A DNA stretch of 64,000 nucleotides from Gammaproteobacteria bacterium (lineage in GTDB: Bacteria; Pseudomonadota; Gammaproteobacteria; Pseudomonadales; PIVM01), in the NCBI GenBank assembly GCA_003353945.1, contig PIVM01000011.1, positions 1-64,000 on the forward strand, given 5' to 3'. Position numbers and translations under genes: made by a program. Under the pieces are notes generated by a model. It saw nothing but the letters and a program-made list of their open reading frames with translations, was not told where the DNA came from and did not search any database. Of the stretch, positions 40,718 to 50,543 are shown in pieces (within the stretch, counting starts at the first letter, position 1; each line of letters begins with the position of its first letter).

Positions 40718-42679
40718 TTATGGCAAAGCAAATGCTAACAAGGCATCGCCGGGTTCCGACCAGCCGTGTCCGCCAGCGGCCACAACGATGAACTGTTTGC
40801 TGTTCTTGCTGGTGCGGTAGCTCATAGGGGTGGCGTTTGCGGTATAGGGGATACGAATTTTCCGTACGAGCTCTCCGGTATTTACATTATAAAAGCGAAG
40901 AAATTTGTCCGTCGTCGCGCCGATAACCAGTAAGCTGCCCGCAGTTGCCAGTGGCCCACCCAGATTGGGAGTGCCCCACTCGAACCACAGTGGAAAAGGG
41001 GCTTGATCCCGCGTGGTTCCCAGCGGTTTTTGCCAGACTGTCTTGCCGGTTTTCAGATCGACTGCTGCCAGTGAGCCCCAGGGCCGTGGGTTGCAGGGAG
41101 TTTCCAGAACGGAAAGCAGAGGAAAACGGTTGACGCCATAGGGTGTCCCTTTCATCGGATAAAATTCCTGCGGGTAATTCGTCACGGGATTGTTCTTATC
41201 AAACTCTTCGCGTGGGATAAGTTTTACAACCGAGGCAATATGGCTTTGGTTTACATACATAATTCCGTTAACAGGGTCAATACTGACGCCACCCCAGTTC
41301 ATTCCGCCAATGGAGCCGGGATAAAGAATAGAGCCTTTCAGACTGGGTGGTGTGAAAATACCTTCATTGCGATATTTGCTAATTTCAGCACGGCAGGATT
41401 TTCTATCGAAGGGGGTGAGGTCACCCACGTTGTTGTTATTTAAAACAGTATCATGCAAGGGGGGCGGATGGCTTGGAAATGGTTGCGTGGCAGAGCTGAT
41501 TTCTTCTGGTATGTCGGAATGCGGTACAGGGCGTTCCTCCACGGGATAAAGCGGTTTTCCCGTTGTGCGGTCAAGTAAAAATACATGGCCCATTTTGGTG
41601 GCTTGTAATATGCCGGCTTTGCCATTAGCAACGCCTTTTATCTGGAATAGAGCCGGTTGCGAGGCAACATCGTAATCCCATAAATCATGATGAACGGTTT
41701 GAAAATGCCAGGCGACCTTTCCGTTGTCTGCATTAAGGGCGACCACTGAACTGCCATAATAATCCATATTCTGACGGTAGCCGCCAAACAAATCAGGAGA
41801 GGGATTGCCTGTGGGGATAAAAATGAGATTGTTTTCTTTGTCGCCAGAGATCGGCGCCCAGACATTGGGCGTGCCATGGTAATAGTTTTTCGTGCCATCG
41901 CCTGAATGCGCGTTGTTCTCTTGCTTACGGGGTGGGACGGGATCCCAGGCCCATACAAGGCGACCGTTACGGACATCGAATGCACGAACCACTCCGGCAG
42001 GTGCATCAACCCGATCGTTATCGGGAATCAACGCACCGATAACAGCAATATTGTTAAGAACATACGGTGGGGAGCTGGGGTAGTATTCCCAGGCCAGAGC
42101 ATTGTCGATGCCTTCACGTAAACTGACTCGGCCTTTCACACCAAAGTCTTGACAGAGCACGCCGGTATCGGCGTCCAGGGCAATCAATTGCGAATCCCGC
42201 GTACCGTAAATAATTCGCTTGTTGCAAACGGCTGGCGTTGAAGGCTCTGCTTGCCAGTAACTGACGCCGCGACAGGTCGCTGGGTAAAAACCGCCTTTTC
42301 GAGTTTTTAGGCCGGGATCAAAACGCCAACGCTCTTTACCGGTATTGGGGTCAAGTGCGAATACTCGCCCGTAGGGACTGCAATAATACAATGTTTGATT
42401 CACCATAATGGGCGTAACTTGCATAGTGGTGCGAGGCAAGTCGCCTTCACCGAGGGAAAAATCGCCGGAATGATGCTCCCATGCCAGTGTCAGTTTATCG
42501 ACATTGTTAAGATTAATTTGCGTTAAAGAAGAATAGCGCTGTGCATTATTACCGCCGTATTCCTGCCATTGGACAGTTGCTTCTGAGTTCACACCAGAAG
42601 TGGCGAACTGACTATCGGCCAGTACAGGTATGTGAGTGGAAAGAAATATGCTGAGAATAAAACTAAAGAGGTATTTCAC
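40718..42679 (-). CDS. PQQ-dependent dehydrogenase (periplasmic quinoprotein)
   Basis: The 653-residue product has a signal peptide (to about residue 22, PVLADS) and then an eight-bladed quinoprotein propeller: WQEYGGNNAQRYSSLTQIN at the start, W-motif repeats such as LFALDPNTGKERW, LIALDADTGV, VVALNADNGKVAWHFQ and AAVDLKTGKTVWQK. The C-terminal HGWSEPGDALLAFALP is the usual end of glucose-dehydrogenase-like and related soluble quinoproteins. It oxidises a sugar or alcohol in the periplasm; the substrate is not evident. No PQQ synthesis genes are seen here. Its start overlaps the end of the upstream lipoprotein gene by 4 bp. Confidence 0.9.
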   Translation of the reverse strand: MKYLFSFILSIFLSTHIPVLADSQFATSGVNSEATVQWQEYGGNNAQRYSSLTQINLNNVDKLTLAWEHHSGDFSLGEGDLPRTTMQVTPIMVNQTLYYCSPYGRVFALDPNTGKERWRFDPGLKTRKGGFYPATCRGVSYWQAEPSTPAVCNKRIIYGTRDSQLIALDADTGVLCQDFGVKGRVSLREGIDNALAWEYYPSSPPYVLNNIAVIGALIPDNDRVDAPAGVVRAFDVRNGRLVWAWDPVPPRKQENNAHSGDGTKNYYHGTPNVWAPISGDKENNLIFIPTGNPSPDLFGGYRQNMDYYGSSVVALNADNGKVAWHFQTVHHDLWDYDVASQPALFQIKGVANGKAGILQATKMGHVFLLDRTTGKPLYPVEERPVPHSDIPEEISSATQPFPSHPPPLHDTVLNNNNVGDLTPFDRKSCRAEISKYRNEGIFTPPSLKGSILYPGSIGGMNWGGVSIDPVNGIMYVNQSHIASVVKLIPREEFDKNNPVTNYPQEFYPMKGTPYGVNRFPLLSVLETPCNPRPWGSLAAVDLKTGKTVWQKPLGTTRDQAPFPLWFEWGTPNLGGPLATAGSLLVIGATTDKFLRFYNVNTGELVRKIRIPYTANATPMSYRTSKNSKQFIVVAAGGHGWSEPGDALLAFALP

Positions 42680-44220
42680 GGTATGTCCTGTAAATTGGTA
42701 ATATCAATTAGGTCTGATGACTGCATGTTTTGCGCAGTAAAAAAAGTTAAGAACAACCCTGGGTCATCAAAATGTCGTCGGCCAATAAAGGCAATCGCAT
42801 GGTGGCCCCACTGTCGCATGGCACCTGCAGAGCTTATGCCCATTGGCCAAAGCAGCCAGCGTTCCGGGCGTTCGCTACCCTTGATGATGCCGTTAACAGA
42901 AAACAGGCTGCGACGGCCGTCTTCAGTAGGAAGCTGTCTTAAATGACGATAGGGTAACAAGGTATAGGGTTTGTCAGGTTTGTTAACGTCTTTATGTTCG
43001 ATCGCATTAATAAAGTGTTCTCCTGCGCTTAGATGAATGACGGCTGTTTCGTTTTCCTCAGGAGCGCGCATCGGGATACTGAGCACAGGCTCGTCGCCTG
43101 CGGTGGTATAGACGGAATCCAAGCCGGCGCCAAGAGGGAATAATTGATAATAACATCCACAGGAATGAATGCTGTCGTAAAAAAGCGGTTGTCCTTTGTT
43201 GTCCAGAGTGACTCGCCAGATCAATCCGTCCAGAAAGCCGGCGTAAATATCCATCGGTCCTCGTTTGGGTTTTTCGGGAAACCAGAGAAAATAGTTCAAT
43301 TGCAATAGCGTTTCATTATTACGCCATTGTGTATAGGAGGCATAGGTATAAACGGTTGGCGATTGCTGATCAATCACAATACGATCATCGGCAATGGTAA
43401 TTGCTCCAGGAAGATCTGCTGAGCTTTCCTGTTCAATATGCCAGCTTGGTGCGTAGTGTTGAAAAAGTGCGGTAAGCTCCTGATCAGTTAATGTGGGGAT
43501 GCCCAAGCTGCTTTTGATTCGACTATTGTCCATCATGCTACGTAGTAGTGGCGTGGATAATCGTTGTACGGGTCCATTTAACTTCAAAGATGGGGCAGAC
43601 GCAGTGTGCTGGGCAAGTCGGGCCTTCATTTCCCGATGTAATTTATTGATGCCCAGCGAGACAAACCAATGAGTAATGGGATAGATTCCCAGGGTTCGTT
43701 TTAGAGTGCTGTAACTTTCCGGTACCTTCGCGGTAAAGCTGATAGCCTTGTTTTGTGCATTCTGTATGTCGTTTTCCAGCAACTTTTGTGCACAAAGATC
43801 CATTGCAGACTTACTCTCTTTTTTGGCAAAGTATTGCACGTTGGCGGGCATTTCCGCAGTGATATTACCCAACTCAATAGCACGTTTCTCTTCCGATAGC
43901 TGAAAACTGCGGCGCAACCACTCAATGCGTTGTTGCGCACTGGAAAGGTTTTGCTGAAGATACGAGAGAAATCGGTCCGTCGCCAGATGAGGGTAACCTC
44001 TAATGTTTCTGTATTGTGCGTCTACTATGCTTGCTTTCTTGGCAGAGGAGTAAAAGTCGGTCAATAATTTTCGGCAGTCACTGAGTGGTTGTGCTGTTGG
44101 TTGTACTATTGGTTGTACTATTGGTTGGCTGGGTGCGAAGGAACAGGCAGAAAGGCCACTGAGAGCAAGTAATATTAGGCTTATGCGTAGGAGGTGTTTT
44201 TGGGCTAGGCGTGTGTTCAT
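42676..44220 (-). CDS. Lipoprotein of unknown function, coupled to the PQQ dehydrogenase
   Basis: The 514-residue product has a lipoprotein signal ending LSGLSACSFAP (Cys 26). A tandem 12-bp DNA duplication encodes the repeated IVQP residues just after it (about 44100-44130). The mature protein has a helical N-terminal half (residues 50-190) and a beta-rich C-terminal half containing WRNNETLLQLNYFLWFPEKP and DIYAGFLDGLIWRVTLD. Four bases overlap with the dehydrogenase start, indicating translational coupling and perhaps a shared outer-membrane or periplasmic job. No family was recognised. Confidence 0.75.
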   Translation of the reverse strand: MNTRLAQKHLLRISLILLALSGLSACSFAPSQPIVQPIVQPTAQPLSDCRKLLTDFYSSAKKASIVDAQYRNIRGYPHLATDRFLSYLQQNLSSAQQRIEWLRRSFQLSEEKRAIELGNITAEMPANVQYFAKKESKSAMDLCAQKLLENDIQNAQNKAISFTAKVPESYSTLKRTLGIYPITHWFVSLGINKLHREMKARLAQHTASAPSLKLNGPVQRLSTPLLRSMMDNSRIKSSLGIPTLTDQELTALFQHYAPSWHIEQESSADLPGAITIADDRIVIDQQSPTVYTYASYTQWRNNETLLQLNYFLWFPEKPKRGPMDIYAGFLDGLIWRVTLDNKGQPLFYDSIHSCGCYYQLFPLGAGLDSVYTTAGDEPVLSIPMRAPEENETAVIHLSAGEHFINAIEHKDVNKPDKPYTLLPYRHLRQLPTEDGRRSLFSVNGIIKGSERPERWLLWPMGISSAGAMRQWGHHAIAFIGRRHFDDPGLFLTFFTAQNMQSSDLIDITNLQDIP

Positions 44221-44365
44221 TATCTTAAGATTGATGTCAAATGCAGCCAGTTTGAGATAACGAATAATGACCGTGCAAAGATAACACTATTGCGTTATAT
44301 GAAATTTTTCCCCTCACGGTCGCAATCTTTTTGTTTTATGATTCGTAAGTTAAGCACGATTGAAT

Positions 44366-47272
44366 TTAAAAAGCGCGTCCAAATCGCACATATACTCGAT
44401 TCTCTCCAATATCGTCATAACCATGGGCAAAACCCAATCGTGTATCAAGCACAAGGTTGTAGCCAAAAATAATTTCTGCAATAAATTCTACTCCACTTGC
44501 TGAGTAGTATTGTTGAGGTGAGCTTCCTTTGGTCCATGTTGCGCCGCTGTCGATAAATGTTACGGCGGATGTTTTGCCAATACCTATGGGAGGTACCATC
44601 AGTGTACGCGATGTCATGTTAATCGGTAAGCGCCATTCGATGGTGCCCAATCGCATGCGTCGACCACTGAGAATGTCATTGTGGTTTCGATATCCGCGTA
44701 GCGAATAGTCGCGTTGGTTAATTCGTGGGGCGCTATTTTCGTTCTCTGAAAAAACGCCCCCCAGTTCAAACAGGGTTGGTTTACCCGTGCCCCAACCTTG
44801 GACGAAACGAAGAGCCAGGGTGCTGTTGCCCAGATCAAGATATTCATGCCAGTCGATCGTATAGACCTGGTCAGTAAAATCATTGTCCAGTAGTTCATAA
44901 TCTTCCAAAACGATATCAACGGAACGACCGCGCACAACGCCGTGGGTTAATAGCAGTTGCTCTGTATTTCGATAGCGAAAATGTATACCCAGTACATTTT
45001 CTCTTGCAGTACTTAGGGAGTGTCTGCGAGATTTCATTTTCACTCGTTCGAAACTGTAGGCGGGGCCAATTTGCCAGTGTTGGTCAAGAGTGCCGGAGGG
45101 AAAAGTGTATAGCATCTGATATTCGGTTGATGTTTTATAAATTATTGGTTTACTGTCATCGGTTAACAATACGCTAAGTTCTTTTTTTAGCGAGAGATAC
45201 AAACGTTGGTCAAACAGATAGTTGCTATGGCCAAAATATTCATCAAGATCAGTTTCTTTTAGAATCCGGAGACCATAGTGATGAATCCCCAGGGCATCTC
45301 GTCCTTCTGTATAGAATCCGACAGCTGTGCTGTCGCCATCTTCAGTCTGCCAATTGGGTTCCCAATACGTTGGTGTAAGGGTTGATAGCGGGCGGTACGG
45401 TTTGATATCGTAGGCGTCTTTAACGTTATCGTCTGAGGATAAATTCGATTGCCCTTTCGGTAGTGAGGAGAGTGTCTGGACGCGTTTGGTTTGAGAATTT
45501 GAAGTGATGTTCAACTGATAGGACTCGTTGGTATGTGCCAATCCGAGCCGGTATATATCCTGCCCATTATTGTCTATGCTAACGTAACCTAGTAAGCCTG
45601 ATTTTCCATAACCTGATGGTTGAATGGCTGCGCCAATTTGACTGGTAAGCACATGTACCGTATTGTCGCTCAAATCTAAAAGTTCCAAATTGATTAGTCC
45701 GTCACGGTTACTGCTATAGATCAGATGACGACCGTCGTCGCTAAAGCGTACATCTGATTGAATGGCAGGGTCAGTGCTTAATGCGATCCACTGTTTGCTG
45801 TCTACTGCAAACTGGTATAAGTCCCATTGATTGTTAACTTTACGGCTGACAACCAGGGTATTACCATCCGGCGACCAGTCAATACTGTTAATGACTTCTG
45901 TATAGTTTCCTGTGTGTAACCTTTCAAGGAGTGAGCCATCGCTGGACAGCAGTTCAATATGAGCTAGGCCATGTTCTACTTTTACCGTAGCTATTTGGTT
46001 AGTCTTGGGATGCCAGCTGGCCAATTTATAGCGTGCACATTGTGTCAGGCGCTGCACTGATGTATTGCCCACTGGAAGATGGAATAGATCGAAATATCGA
46101 TGGTTTGGGTCGCATACTGCCGGCTGGGCAATGAGCAGGCCTTTTTCAGCGTGACTATCGATGCGGGCGTTACCATGCACATTGACCAGACGATGCTGGG
46201 AGCCATTGGCGAGTACTTTAACAATATGCGGGTGAGAGCGGCCGTCGTTTTCCACAAAAAACAATTCACCCATTGTGTTCTGTGTTGGGCTCGAGGAAAA
46301 ATAACCACTGTTGCTGAGAGCTTCTCCGCGCACTATTCCCTGTTGTTGGATTCGCTCTATTTGTGGTTGAAAACGCTGTTGCAACCAGTTTTCGTAATCT
46401 TGCCACAATTCCGCCAATGACTTACCAGTCGATTTTGTTGGGCTGCTGACAATACGATAAGGAATGAGATTATTACTGTAGTCATTGATCCACTCATTGG
46501 CTATTTGTTCGCCGTAGACTGTTTCCATAAACAGATAGAAGTAACTGCCGTACAGATAGGCGGAGTTAAGTGGCCAGGTATTGCTGCTGGCATTGATTTG
46601 ACTTAAGGGCATCAAACCGTGATTAATTTCCTGGCGCATCATAGCTTCAAAAAGCGGACTTTCGCTTCGGCCACCCCCTTGGGGGCTGAACAGCGTTTCG
46701 CCGTAGGTTGCCAGCCCTTCAGTTAACCAAGCGGGTTGAAATCGATTGGGAAATAACCAGCGGTGGCGACCAAACAGCTGCTGCATTCCGGCGGGTGTAC
46801 CGAGGAATTTCTCTAAATGAACGATATGGATAAACTCATGAGTGAAGACGAGACGTAGCCAATCGTCGCTGGTTAATAATTCACCGCTTTCAGGTGGTGT
46901 AATGAAAATGCCCGCAATGCTGTAGGGGGTGACATCAGCCCAGCCATGAGGATCATTGGTATAATCAAACAGGTTGATATTTGTTTTTTCTACAGGTTGC
47001 CAGCTTAGGAAATCGGTGACGCCGGGGTAAACGGATTCGGCAATTATGGCAAGTCGTTGTGCCTGCTGTTGATTCTCTTTTGTATGGTTGATAAAGAAAT
47101 GGGGTGTTTCCAGCGTTTGCCAGATCGCCTGCGGTGATGGAGATACCGCATAAGCATGGGTGGCTATCAATAGGCACTGAATAAGCAGAAGAATAGCGGG
47201 AATGAATGTTCGGCGACGGTGTACTTGCAAGTAACTTCTATGCATAGAACAAAGGGAGAACATTTCCGGCAA
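44366..47272 (-). CDS. Peptidase-MA-like / beta-propeller / outer-membrane-barrel protein
   Basis: The 968-residue product has a signal peptide (near residues 22-42), then a gluzincin-like metallopeptidase domain with HEFIH at 145-149 and WLTEGLATYGE downstream as the likely third zinc ligand. A TolB/WD40-like propeller follows (about 310-620: SSDGSLLERL, SPDGNTLVVSRK, SDDGRHLIYSSNRDG). The C-terminal part (about 670-968) is a transmembrane beta-barrel with alternating strands, ending VYVRFGRAF with a terminal Phe, as in outer-membrane proteins, like a surface-antigen/BamA barrel. The start may instead be Met 10 or Met 4. Function is unknown; a cell-envelope protease is inferred. Confidence 0.85.
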   Translation of the reverse strand: MPEMFSLCSMHRSYLQVHRRRTFIPAILLLIQCLLIATHAYAVSPSPQAIWQTLETPHFFINHTKENQQQAQRLAIIAESVYPGVTDFLSWQPVEKTNINLFDYTNDPHGWADVTPYSIAGIFITPPESGELLTSDDWLRLVFTHEFIHIVHLEKFLGTPAGMQQLFGRHRWLFPNRFQPAWLTEGLATYGETLFSPQGGGRSESPLFEAMMRQEINHGLMPLSQINASSNTWPLNSAYLYGSYFYLFMETVYGEQIANEWINDYSNNLIPYRIVSSPTKSTGKSLAELWQDYENWLQQRFQPQIERIQQQGIVRGEALSNSGYFSSSPTQNTMGELFFVENDGRSHPHIVKVLANGSQHRLVNVHGNARIDSHAEKGLLIAQPAVCDPNHRYFDLFHLPVGNTSVQRLTQCARYKLASWHPKTNQIATVKVEHGLAHIELLSSDGSLLERLHTGNYTEVINSIDWSPDGNTLVVSRKVNNQWDLYQFAVDSKQWIALSTDPAIQSDVRFSDDGRHLIYSSNRDGLINLELLDLSDNTVHVLTSQIGAAIQPSGYGKSGLLGYVSIDNNGQDIYRLGLAHTNESYQLNITSNSQTKRVQTLSSLPKGQSNLSSDDNVKDAYDIKPYRPLSTLTPTYWEPNWQTEDGDSTAVGFYTEGRDALGIHHYGLRILKETDLDEYFGHSNYLFDQRLYLSLKKELSVLLTDDSKPIIYKTSTEYQMLYTFPSGTLDQHWQIGPAYSFERVKMKSRRHSLSTARENVLGIHFRYRNTEQLLLTHGVVRGRSVDIVLEDYELLDNDFTDQVYTIDWHEYLDLGNSTLALRFVQGWGTGKPTLFELGGVFSENENSAPRINQRDYSLRGYRNHNDILSGRRMRLGTIEWRLPINMTSRTLMVPPIGIGKTSAVTFIDSGATWTKGSSPQQYYSASGVEFIAEIIFGYNLVLDTRLGFAHGYDDIGENRVYVRFGRAF

Positions 47273-47601
47273 GTGTCAGGGTGAGTGCGCTATTTTAAAC
47301 CAATAGATGGAAAACTGATACTTCGGGCTGCTTTCAAATGAATGCCCATTCCTGACTTTTCAATCTCTCATTTAATGAATATCTCGATAAATTGGAAAAA
47401 ATCAGTGTTTTGACACATTAATCTTAGCTTTACGTCTTCAACTCTCTGCAGATCGGGCGGGGCTGTTCTAGACTGAATGAGGTGAATCGCAGGTTTTTTA
47501 TCCTTGGAAAAGCTCCTATGTTGAACAATTCCAAAAGAGTGGGTTGTCGTTCTTCAGGGACCCTATACCGAATACAGTATTGACAAGAGTGATACAAGCG
47601 T
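47273..47601. other. 329-bp divergent intergenic region
   Basis: This is the region between the divergent barrel-protease and receiver-TPR genes. No gene, hairpin with T-run or convincing promoter pair was recognised, although both flanking genes must be transcribed from here. Confidence 0.4.
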
Positions 47602-49239
47602 ATGTTACAGATCGATATTATTCGACTCTATAAGTCTAAGAAATTTTTAGTCATTGATGATTTTCCGGATATCCGGGCATCTATAAAGAGAATGATGACC
47701 AAGTTTGGGGCTGATCATGTGGATACGGCGAGCAATGGCGAGGAAGCCATGGAAATGTGCATGAATCACAGTTATGACGTGATTCTGTGTGATTACAATT
47801 TGGGCGAACAAAAGAGCGGTCAGCAGTTGCTTGAGGAGATGCGATTTCGACAATTGATCAAGCATTCCAGTTTGTATCTGATGATTACAGCTGAGACGAC
47901 CCGAGACAAGGTTTACAGTGCGATTGAACACCAACCCGATGCCTATATTGCAAAACCTTTTTCACCGCCCTATTTACAAAAGCGTCTGGACGCCTTGCTG
48001 ATTGCTAAAGAGGCGATGGGACAGATCAATGAGGCTGCTGACACTGGAGATTATGATCAGGCAATTTCATTGTGTGAGGAGAAGATTGCCTGCAACGACA
48101 AATACCGTACATTGTGTATCAGACTGTTGGGGCACCTATATCTTGTTACCAAGCAGTACGATAAGGCCGTGGCTGTCTATCGGGGAGTGTTGGCAGAACG
48201 CTCGATGGCCTGGGCTTTGATCGGTCTGGGAAAAGCGCTCGTTGGGGATGATCGGCTTGATGAGGCCGAAGATGTATTTAAGTCTTTGGCACAGGAGCAA
48301 TGTCCTTGTATTGATGTGTATGACTCTCTTGCAGAAGTGTTAAGTAAGAAAGGATCTACTGTTGAAGCGCAGGCTGTTTTGGAAATGGCTACTGATCTGT
48401 CGCCTGATACCATACTTCGCCAGCGTGAATTGGCTGCGGTCAGTGAAATCAACGATGATTTGGAGCGGGCAGAGAAGGCACATAAAAAGGTGGTTAGACT
48501 AGGTGTTCATTCGGTGCATGAGCAGCCGGATAACTATTTTGACTATGTGAATTGTCTAAACAAAATATCCAAGAACACTTCTCAATTTGATAAAAAACGC
48601 TATGAAGAAGCTAATACGATGTTGCAACGTGTTAGCAAACGCTTCAAGAATGATGTTACTGTGCAGGTGCGTTCGCGTTATATCAAATCAGAAACTGCTG
48701 TGGCAAATGGCAAAGAGGAAGTCGCTTCGGGTTTATTGAAAGATGCGGAAACCTATTATGAAAAGGCGCAAGTGTTGGAGGATGAAGCTGCGCCAGAAGT
48801 TATGTTGGCGCGTGCCAAAGCTATGCATGCCAATGGTGACGTGGAAAAAGCTAAAAAACTACTGGAAGAACTGGCGGCCAATAATTCCGGTAATGAAGAT
48901 GTGATTAATGCTATCGATAATTGTCTTGATGAACCGGTTAGTAAAGTGGGTAAGCAAAAAATGGTTGAATTTAACCGCGAAGGGAAAAAGCTATTTGAAG
49001 GAAAGAATTTTTCCGGTGCGATTGACTATTTCAACAAAGCACTGCGTATTTTTCCCAATCATGTGGCATTGAATTTGAACTTGGCGTTGGCCATTATGAA
49101 AGATATGGAAATTCGCGGCAAGGATGATATTTATGTGGCGCGATGCCGGCGTGTATTGGCAAAGCTTTCACACTTGGATGAATCCCATAAGTATTACAAG
49201 CTCTACACAAGTCTTAGCAAACAAGCATCAAAACTGTAA
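47602..49239 (+). CDS. Response regulator with TPR output region
   Basis: The 545-residue product has an N-terminal receiver domain (12-135): acidic pair at residues 19-20, phospho-acceptor Asp 64 in ILCDYNLGEQ, Thr in MITAETT and Lys in YIAKPFSPPYL. The rest is tetratricopeptide repeats (about 140-530), for example DQAISLCEEKIA, DKAVAVYRGVLAE and GAIDYFNKALRIFPNHVALN. There is no DNA-binding domain, so the output is protein-protein contact. The next gene encodes a cognate-looking histidine kinase 13 bp downstream. Confidence 0.92.
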   Translation: MLQIDIIRLYKSKKFLVIDDFPDIRASIKRMMTKFGADHVDTASNGEEAMEMCMNHSYDVILCDYNLGEQKSGQQLLEEMRFRQLIKHSSLYLMITAETTRDKVYSAIEHQPDAYIAKPFSPPYLQKRLDALLIAKEAMGQINEAADTGDYDQAISLCEEKIACNDKYRTLCIRLLGHLYLVTKQYDKAVAVYRGVLAERSMAWALIGLGKALVGDDRLDEAEDVFKSLAQEQCPCIDVYDSLAEVLSKKGSTVEAQAVLEMATDLSPDTILRQRELAAVSEINDDLERAEKAHKKVVRLGVHSVHEQPDNYFDYVNCLNKISKNTSQFDKKRYEEANTMLQRVSKRFKNDVTVQVRSRYIKSETAVANGKEEVASGLLKDAETYYEKAQVLEDEAAPEVMLARAKAMHANGDVEKAKKLLEELAANNSGNEDVINAIDNCLDEPVSKVGKQKMVEFNREGKKLFEGKNFSGAIDYFNKALRIFPNHVALNLNLALAIMKDMEIRGKDDIYVARCRRVLAKLSHLDESHKYYKLYTSLSKQASKL

Positions 49240-49252
49240 AGGGTTAGCTATT

Positions 49253-49936
49253 ATGGAAAAGCAACAAAATGATTTTTCACTATTGCTGGCCTCCTCAGTC
49301 CATGATATGAAAAATTCCCTGAATATGTTGCTTAATTCTTTGGAGGAGTTGATTGAAGAATACCCCCCCAAGAACCTTGACCAACAGCATCGTTATGGAA
49401 TTTTACAGAGTGAGTCATCAAGGATACGTAATGACCTGATATATTTGCTTGGTATTTATCGATATCAGCGTGATGAGCTGCCGATACATATAGAAGAGGT
49501 GTTTGTCGAAGAGTTTTTGCAACAGCAAATAGCACTGAATAGCCTGTTATTTCAGGTGAGGGAATTACAGGTTGGTGTGGAATGTGATCCAGATATGGCA
49601 GCCTATTTTGATGAGGAGTTAGTTGGTGGTGTAATTAATAATATATTGGTTAATGCAGCTAAATACACAGCAAAATCCATTCAGATTAAGGTCGAGAAAA
49701 AAGACGGCTTCTTGGTCATTCGTGTTATTGATGATGGTTCAGGGTATCCCGAAGCGATGATTCGTGAGCCGCAGGCTTATAGGAAGCCGATTGACTTTTT
49801 TAGTGGCAGCACAAATCTTGGGCTGTTGTTTGCCTCTCAAATTGCAGCTATGCACCGACGTGACGAGACGGAAGGGCATATATCGGTAGAGAATCTAGCT
49901 GTTGGCGGTGGTTGTTTCAGTTTATATTTGCCGTAG
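49253..49936 (+). CDS. Minimal histidine kinase
   Basis: The 227-residue product has no membrane segment or sensor domain. The dimerisation box SVHDMKNSL places the phosphorylated His at residue 17. The ATPase domain has an N box NNILVNAAKYT, a DDGSGYP G1 box and a GLLF-type G2 region. The start is placed at 49253 (GGGTTAGCTATT upstream), just after the receiver-TPR stop; a longer frame upstream overlaps that gene and is not credible. It probably phosphorylates the receiver-TPR protein, taking its signal from a partner protein. Confidence 0.9.
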   Translation: MEKQQNDFSLLLASSVHDMKNSLNMLLNSLEELIEEYPPKNLDQQHRYGILQSESSRIRNDLIYLLGIYRYQRDELPIHIEEVFVEEFLQQQIALNSLLFQVRELQVGVECDPDMAAYFDEELVGGVINNILVNAAKYTAKSIQIKVEKKDGFLVIRVIDDGSGYPEAMIREPQAYRKPIDFFSGSTNLGLLFASQIAAMHRRDETEGHISVENLAVGGGCFSLYLP

Positions 49937-49958
49937 TGATCTGAATTATTTTCCTGAA

Positions 49959-50150
49959 TCAGATATTTTCGTCATCCAGCCAGAGCACACGACCATCTTC
50001 ACAGAGAACCAGCCAGATTGTCCCTTCTGTGGGGACTAAACGGGTAACGCCCGGACCACAGACGTTGGAATCAGTCATTTCTTTTATCACGGCTGTATCT
50101 GCACAGCCGAGTAAGGTGAGAGATAGTAGGGCAGTTAGCAATATTTTCAT
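49959..50150 (-). CDS. Small lipoprotein
   Basis: The 63-residue product has a lipoprotein signal ending LTLLGCADT (Cys 16) and a mature part of 48 residues including CGPGVTRLVPTEGTIWLVLCEDGRVLWLD; the two Cys may form a disulfide. Function is unknown. It converges with the histidine kinase gene. Confidence 0.65.
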   Translation of the reverse strand: MKILLTALLSLTLLGCADTAVIKEMTDSNVCGPGVTRLVPTEGTIWLVLCEDGRVLWLDDENI

Positions 50151-50435
50151 GCAGTCCTCATCGTGGTTTCAAGCAAGCAAAGCCGAATCGATTTATCATT
50201 AAAAGTAACTTTAGCAACTGGGTACCATAACAGGGTGCCATATACCATTTAGTCTAGATGATTTGAGGCAAGTACAGCAGTGATTTGGCAAGGAATGTCA
50301 TATTCCCTCAGAATAATTTGCCTGCAGCGACAATGAGTAATAAAAAAGAATGCCGCTTATTCTCGAAAATAACAAATTGAAGAGACAAAGACTTACCTTT
50401 AAGCCGTCATTGTCTTCGCCGTATACAGTCGACTG

Positions 50436-50507
50436 TTATTTGTATAGCCAGAACCACCATACAATACTCATAATGAGAAAGAGGCCGGCGAGATTGATAA
50501 ACCACAT
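50436..50507 (-). CDS. 23-residue single-span membrane peptide behind copA
   Basis: An ATG at 50507 with AGGAG 7 nt upstream reads MWFINLAGLFLIMSIVWWFW, then LYK and a stop. It is almost entirely one membrane helix with an aromatic end. It lies 37 bp after the copper ATPase stop on the same strand, so is probably in that operon. I recall similar very short proteins rich in I/V-WWFW beside copper ATPases in proteobacteria; the role is not known to me. It is too short for default gene finders. Confidence 0.65.
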   Translation of the reverse strand: MWFINLAGLFLIMSIVWWFWLYK

Positions 50508-50543
50508 AGTCAAGCTCCTGTCATTACTCCTGTAACGTTGCCC

